A stretch of DNA of 64,000 bases from Lingula anatina (Eukaryota > Brachiopoda > Lingulata > Lingulida > Lingulidae), in NCBI RefSeq assembly GCF_001039355.2, contig NW_019775524.1:186001-250000 (forward strand). Direction: 5' to 3'. Positions 60,707 through 64,000 of this stretch are shown piece by piece. Position 1 is the first letter of the stretch. Each line of letters starts with the position of its first letter. Below the pieces are notes generated by a model that was not told where the DNA came from, ran no database searches, and saw only the letters and a program-made list of their open reading frames with translations. Made by a program: the position numbers and the translations under genes.

Positions 60707-63700
60707 TTATTCAGCAAAGTTACTTTGAAGGTCCTGCAAGTAATCGGAATATAGTCGGACAGACTTGCAAAGAATATGAACTTGGTCCCCAATACTTTTC
60801 ATGATTGGCAGATTCCACGCAATGTCATCTAACTGCTCTGGCGTGTTCACATTTATGAAGGCCACAATCTAGAAAAGATAAGATAATATTAACAATAATG
60901 TAACTGCAGATAAACTATCATTATCCATTATTGTTATTGTATAGGCTTTAAAATGTTGTTGGTAACTGTTCAGGTGAGTGAGATCTGTAAAAATGCCAAA
61001 TTAGTTTTCACCCCCAAAACACTGCTGTTACCGTACCTCGCCAGCTTGAACAAGCATATTACCCCCCCCCCCCTCGTCCAAACGCTATACTGTTACAAAT
61101 TCACCCTGATATACTTTCTATGTGACAGCATAACATGACAATGTTTATTTCGACATCCTGTCCATGGATAAGAATAAGATAACCCCTAGATGAGGATAAG
61201 AACAAGTTAAAGTGTTCACCTTCCGTTCTCCCATTGCCTTAAACAATTCAAGCTCTGTCCCTTGTTGGCGTGTGGTGAGTGCAAACTGAGCCTCTTCTTT
61301 CCAGTTTCTCATAAGAATGTCCTGGGACATGCCTGGTATCATAATAAACACAATGACTGTTATAAATACAAGACAGAGCTCTACAAATAGGCCCTATACA
61401 GACACCATGCACAATTAAAAAAAGTTAAAAGATGGCAAGTTTGCAAGCATGACACACACACGCATGCACACACACACACACACAAAATTGCTTGACAACT
61501 CTAAATTTCCCAGTACATGCAACAAAAGTTTGGTATTTACATGTGGCATTGAATAGCATCCTATTATTATTCTTATATGGTCTTCTTTAACCGTTTTTGT
61601 TTTCAGAAGCATAAAAAGACAAACATTTGGAAAGTTTACCTTTGTACTCAACTTCAAAGTTCAGCATGTACAGATGTCCACCAGGTGACAGTTTATATGG
61701 TGCTTGTCCACACAAGGCATCATCTACACCCAGAAGATTCTTGGCAAAGGATTCATATGGTCTCAGTGCAGTACAGGATATGTTGTAGTCAACAGTAATG
61801 TTGTGTGACAATCTGTGCGCCAAGGCATCTGGGTCGCTGGTTGATTTTGCTCTGATGACTGAAAAGCGGATTTGGATATGAACATCAAATACCACCTGGT
61901 AATATTTAATAAATGCCTTATGTTATGGTGTTAATTAACAGATCAAGCTTTATCTATAAATGATAAGTCCAAGTAGTGCAATTAAATCCTTGTCCACTTT
62001 TAGTTAGAGCACAGAAGTTAATTACAAGAATGGCTATAGAGGTATCATTTAGGTGACTAGGAGTTCAATCAGTTTATTCAAGAAAAAATAAAAAATAAAA
62101 TGCTTAAAATTACCTACCAAACAGAAACCTTGCTTCAGCAACCACCTAAAATACAACATTTGTTAAAAAGGGATAAACAGCTGTAATTGCACAGAATGTA
62201 TAGTACCAGTGGGTGTTTAATATTAACAGGCATAGTTAGGTGTTAAGCAATAGTCTTTACCAGATAGTTCACTTTGAAGTTTGAAAGCAAGCCTGTAGCC
62301 AGCAATTTCAAAAGGGGGTTCTTTTTCTGAAAAAGTGGGCATCTTACAATAAAACTTTTGTGTCCCTAGATCAAATTTTACCCATAACGAACCCCCCTCC
62401 CCCCTGGCTATGGGCCTGGAAAGAATATGGCAACATGCTAGTGCTGAAACTGCTGTCTGTAAGATAAAATGTAGTAGAGAATATAAAAAAACCAAAAATA
62501 GCACATTCACCCTCAAAGTGTCAATATGACATAAGAAAAATGTAATGAACATACCTTTTCTCCAATTAAAGACAAATAATGCCTCTGAACATTACAATTG
62601 ACATGATAATGGATCACAATACTGGTACATGTATTATATATACCAACCAGTTTTATATCAAGTTGTTTTTCAGTTTTTTGCAAAGAAAGTATAGAACCTA
62701 AAAGTGTCTTGCCTTACACATTACTCAGACAACAGAAGTACAGTGGCGAATTTAGCGAAGTGTCAGGGAGGTCCTGACCCCCCCCCCTCCCTTCTGAAAA
62801 ACACACACACACACACGCACACTATAATGGTCCCCTCTTGAAATTAGAATTTTGACTTGATGAATCATAGTTATAAACCGTACCAAATGGCACTCTCAAA
62901 TTCCAAAATTTTTCAGGGAACTTCATGGGGCCCCAAACCTCACGCCAAGAGGAGGGGGGGTGGTGGCTTTGCATCCGTAAATAATCCTGGATCTGCCCCT
63001 GGAAGTATACATGGGCGTCCCCAGAAAATTTTCCAGGAAGGGTCAAAGTCATTGACCCCATTGACCCCCCCATGCAGATGCCCATGGAAGTATATGTACA
63101 TACCAGTAAATTTCCATGCTCAGACACTGCAAGGTGTTTATTTTAACATGCACTGATTGCACGGTCTTTCTCAGCCCTTATCAGGAGACCCTGCCTTGGT
63201 CACATTCACTGCCTATAGTCACCGCAAAGTCCTTGGACTGAATGCAGCTTTACATGATCCATTATTCAGTTCAACTCTTTGATGTGACATGAAGGTACGT
63301 GGTCCTGTCCCATTATAACAACACGCCGACAATAATCAGGATACTTTGTACAGGTGACAATCGCCCCATATTTAGACCCCGATACTCCCTATGAAGCCTA
63401 ACCTGCCTAACGTGTACTACATGTAGTCGCTGAGTGTTCATGTGGGACCATTCATTTGAAGGACAGGACTACACGTACGTCACCAACTGTTCCTATCACA
63501 TTGAAGTCCCTGAAGAAAGCGAATATGCCAAAAGCTTGGGCGTGTTTAAACATATACATTGTAGTTTTAGCGGATATAAAAGTTACCCAAGGTTGCGTCC
63601 TCGCTTACGGTACCCTGAACTACTTACCTCAGTTCCTGTCACTGAAAACGTGCAGACTTTCAGCTTGGTGCAACTTACCTTGACAGCTAGAAGTAGCTTT

Positions 63701-63813
63701 ACTCTCTTATTGTCATTGATAACTGAATCGATTGCCTCAACCAGTGGAACGTTAAGGTCTTTGCTGCTGACAGAAATGTCGAGCAGATAGATACAGCCTT
63801 GCTGCACTGCCAT
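60707..63813 (-). CDS. Two-domain muconolactone-isomerase-like protein, complete gene
   Basis: Six exons on the minus strand: 63813-63679, 62584-62555, 62145-62118, 61858-61640, 61332-61220 and 60868-60707, giving 228 aa. All borders are GT-AG with consistent phases (0, 0, 1, 1, 0). Exon 2 (RHYLSLIGEK, 30 nt) is the least certain. The protein has two similar halves. Residues 7-107 run from IYLLDISVSSK through GEK|VVAEARFLFV to ALRPYESFAKNLL. Residues 126-222 run from HLYMLNFEVEYK through GERK|IVAFINV to SVRLYSDYLQDL. The second half, with its long helix, GERK-IVAFINVNTPEQLDDI and NLPIMKSIGDQVHI, resembles the alpha+beta (ferredoxin-like) fold and motif order of bacterial muconolactone delta-isomerase. 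The phase-0 intron sits at the same point in both halves. No signal peptide or membrane segment. The catalytic role is unknown; the family call is by pattern recognition only. Confidence 0.78.
62741..63001. mobile_element. 261-bp MITE in intron 1 of the isomerase-like gene
   Basis: Left end cagtggcgaatttagcga and right end reversed caggggcagatccaggat form imperfect TIRs, with C-runs and G-runs just inside. gaagta lies on both sides (62735-62740 and 63002-63007). The CAG...CTG ends are hAT-like, but the target duplication I can see is 6 bp, so the superfamily is open. Confidence 0.65.
63010..63086. mobile_element. 77-bp inverted-repeat insertion abutting the MITE
   Basis: Starts catgggc and ends gcccatg, flanked by an exact 8-bp direct repeat gaagtata (63002-63009 and 63087-63094). 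Very short; could be a deleted hAT-type element. Confidence 0.5.
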
Positions 63814-64000
63814 AGTTGCGGAAAATCGTGTCAAAGGTTATTTCCGTCGACAGAGGTCAATGTGACATCACTGCGATCTCACAAGTTTTTTATTTCCTCT
63901 GCACTATGGCAACGGTGTGCCAATACCGATCATAAAAGAAACGTAGTAAGCATAGTATTTAATTGAAACTACATTCCTATTTCTTATTCGTACATTAAAA
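63814..64000. other. 5' flank of the isomerase-like gene
   Basis: Presumed promoter/5'UTR on the minus strand. About 50 bp next to the ATG are still similar to the flank of the relic exon at 40655. No TATA box or other firm element recognised. Confidence 0.4.

Larger units (their letters stand above)
44571..62568 (+). repeat. 18.0-kb duplicated segment, right copy
   Basis: Collinear with 25896-44568 from the first base. Similarity ends near 62568, inside exon 2 of the isomerase-like gene. It lacks the hairpin MITE (54017 is the empty site), most of the fold-back MITE and the extra TIR fragment. It is not accompanied by any new unique sequence at its left edge. Confidence 0.95.

Noticed and set aside
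62857-63156. Overlapping open frames on both strands at 62822-63156
   Set aside because: They cover the two inverted-repeat insertions in intron 1. No conserved protein.

Overview
The window is nuclear DNA of an invertebrate animal. It is AT-rich and intron-containing, with GT-AG splice sites, microsatellites, MITEs and LINE/Tc1 relics. I found no bacterial operons, ribosome binding sites, rRNA, tRNA or CRISPR arrays. The genes (SIRT7, METTL23, an SBK-type kinase, a globin) are bilaterian. The base composition and MITE load would suit a lophotrochozoan or an invertebrate deuterostome, but I cannot name the species.

Layout. 1-5.1 kb: a head-to-head pair, SIRT7 on the minus strand (5' four coding exons; the gene runs off the left edge) and METTL23 on the plus strand (complete, five exons), sharing a 214-bp interval. 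5.1-20.3 kb: about 15 kb with no gene I can support, holding MITEs, degenerate repeats and microsatellites. 20.3-23.0 kb: a CCAAT/CRE/TATA promoter, then a single-exon SBK-family serine/threonine kinase. 25.9-62.6 kb: an 18-kb segment present twice in direct orientation (25896-44568 and 44571-62568), the copies separated by one ambiguous base (n, 44569). Each copy holds a three-exon globin with possible N-myristoylation, a LINE fragment, a Tc1-like transposase relic, several MITEs, a decayed exon, and a minus-strand gene for a two-domain protein that I judge to be muconolactone-isomerase-like. Only the right-hand copy of that gene has its first exon (63679-63813).

Main interpretation. The copies differ by scattered SNPs, indels and a clean MITE presence/absence, yet encode the same globin. 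The single n at the junction makes uncollapsed haplotypes (a false tandem duplication) at least as likely as a real one. The most novel-looking gene is the two-domain protein at 60707-63813. Its halves appear to be ancient duplicates that share a phase-0 intron at the equivalent position (GEK| and GERK|). I saw no multi-gene defence or biosynthetic system.
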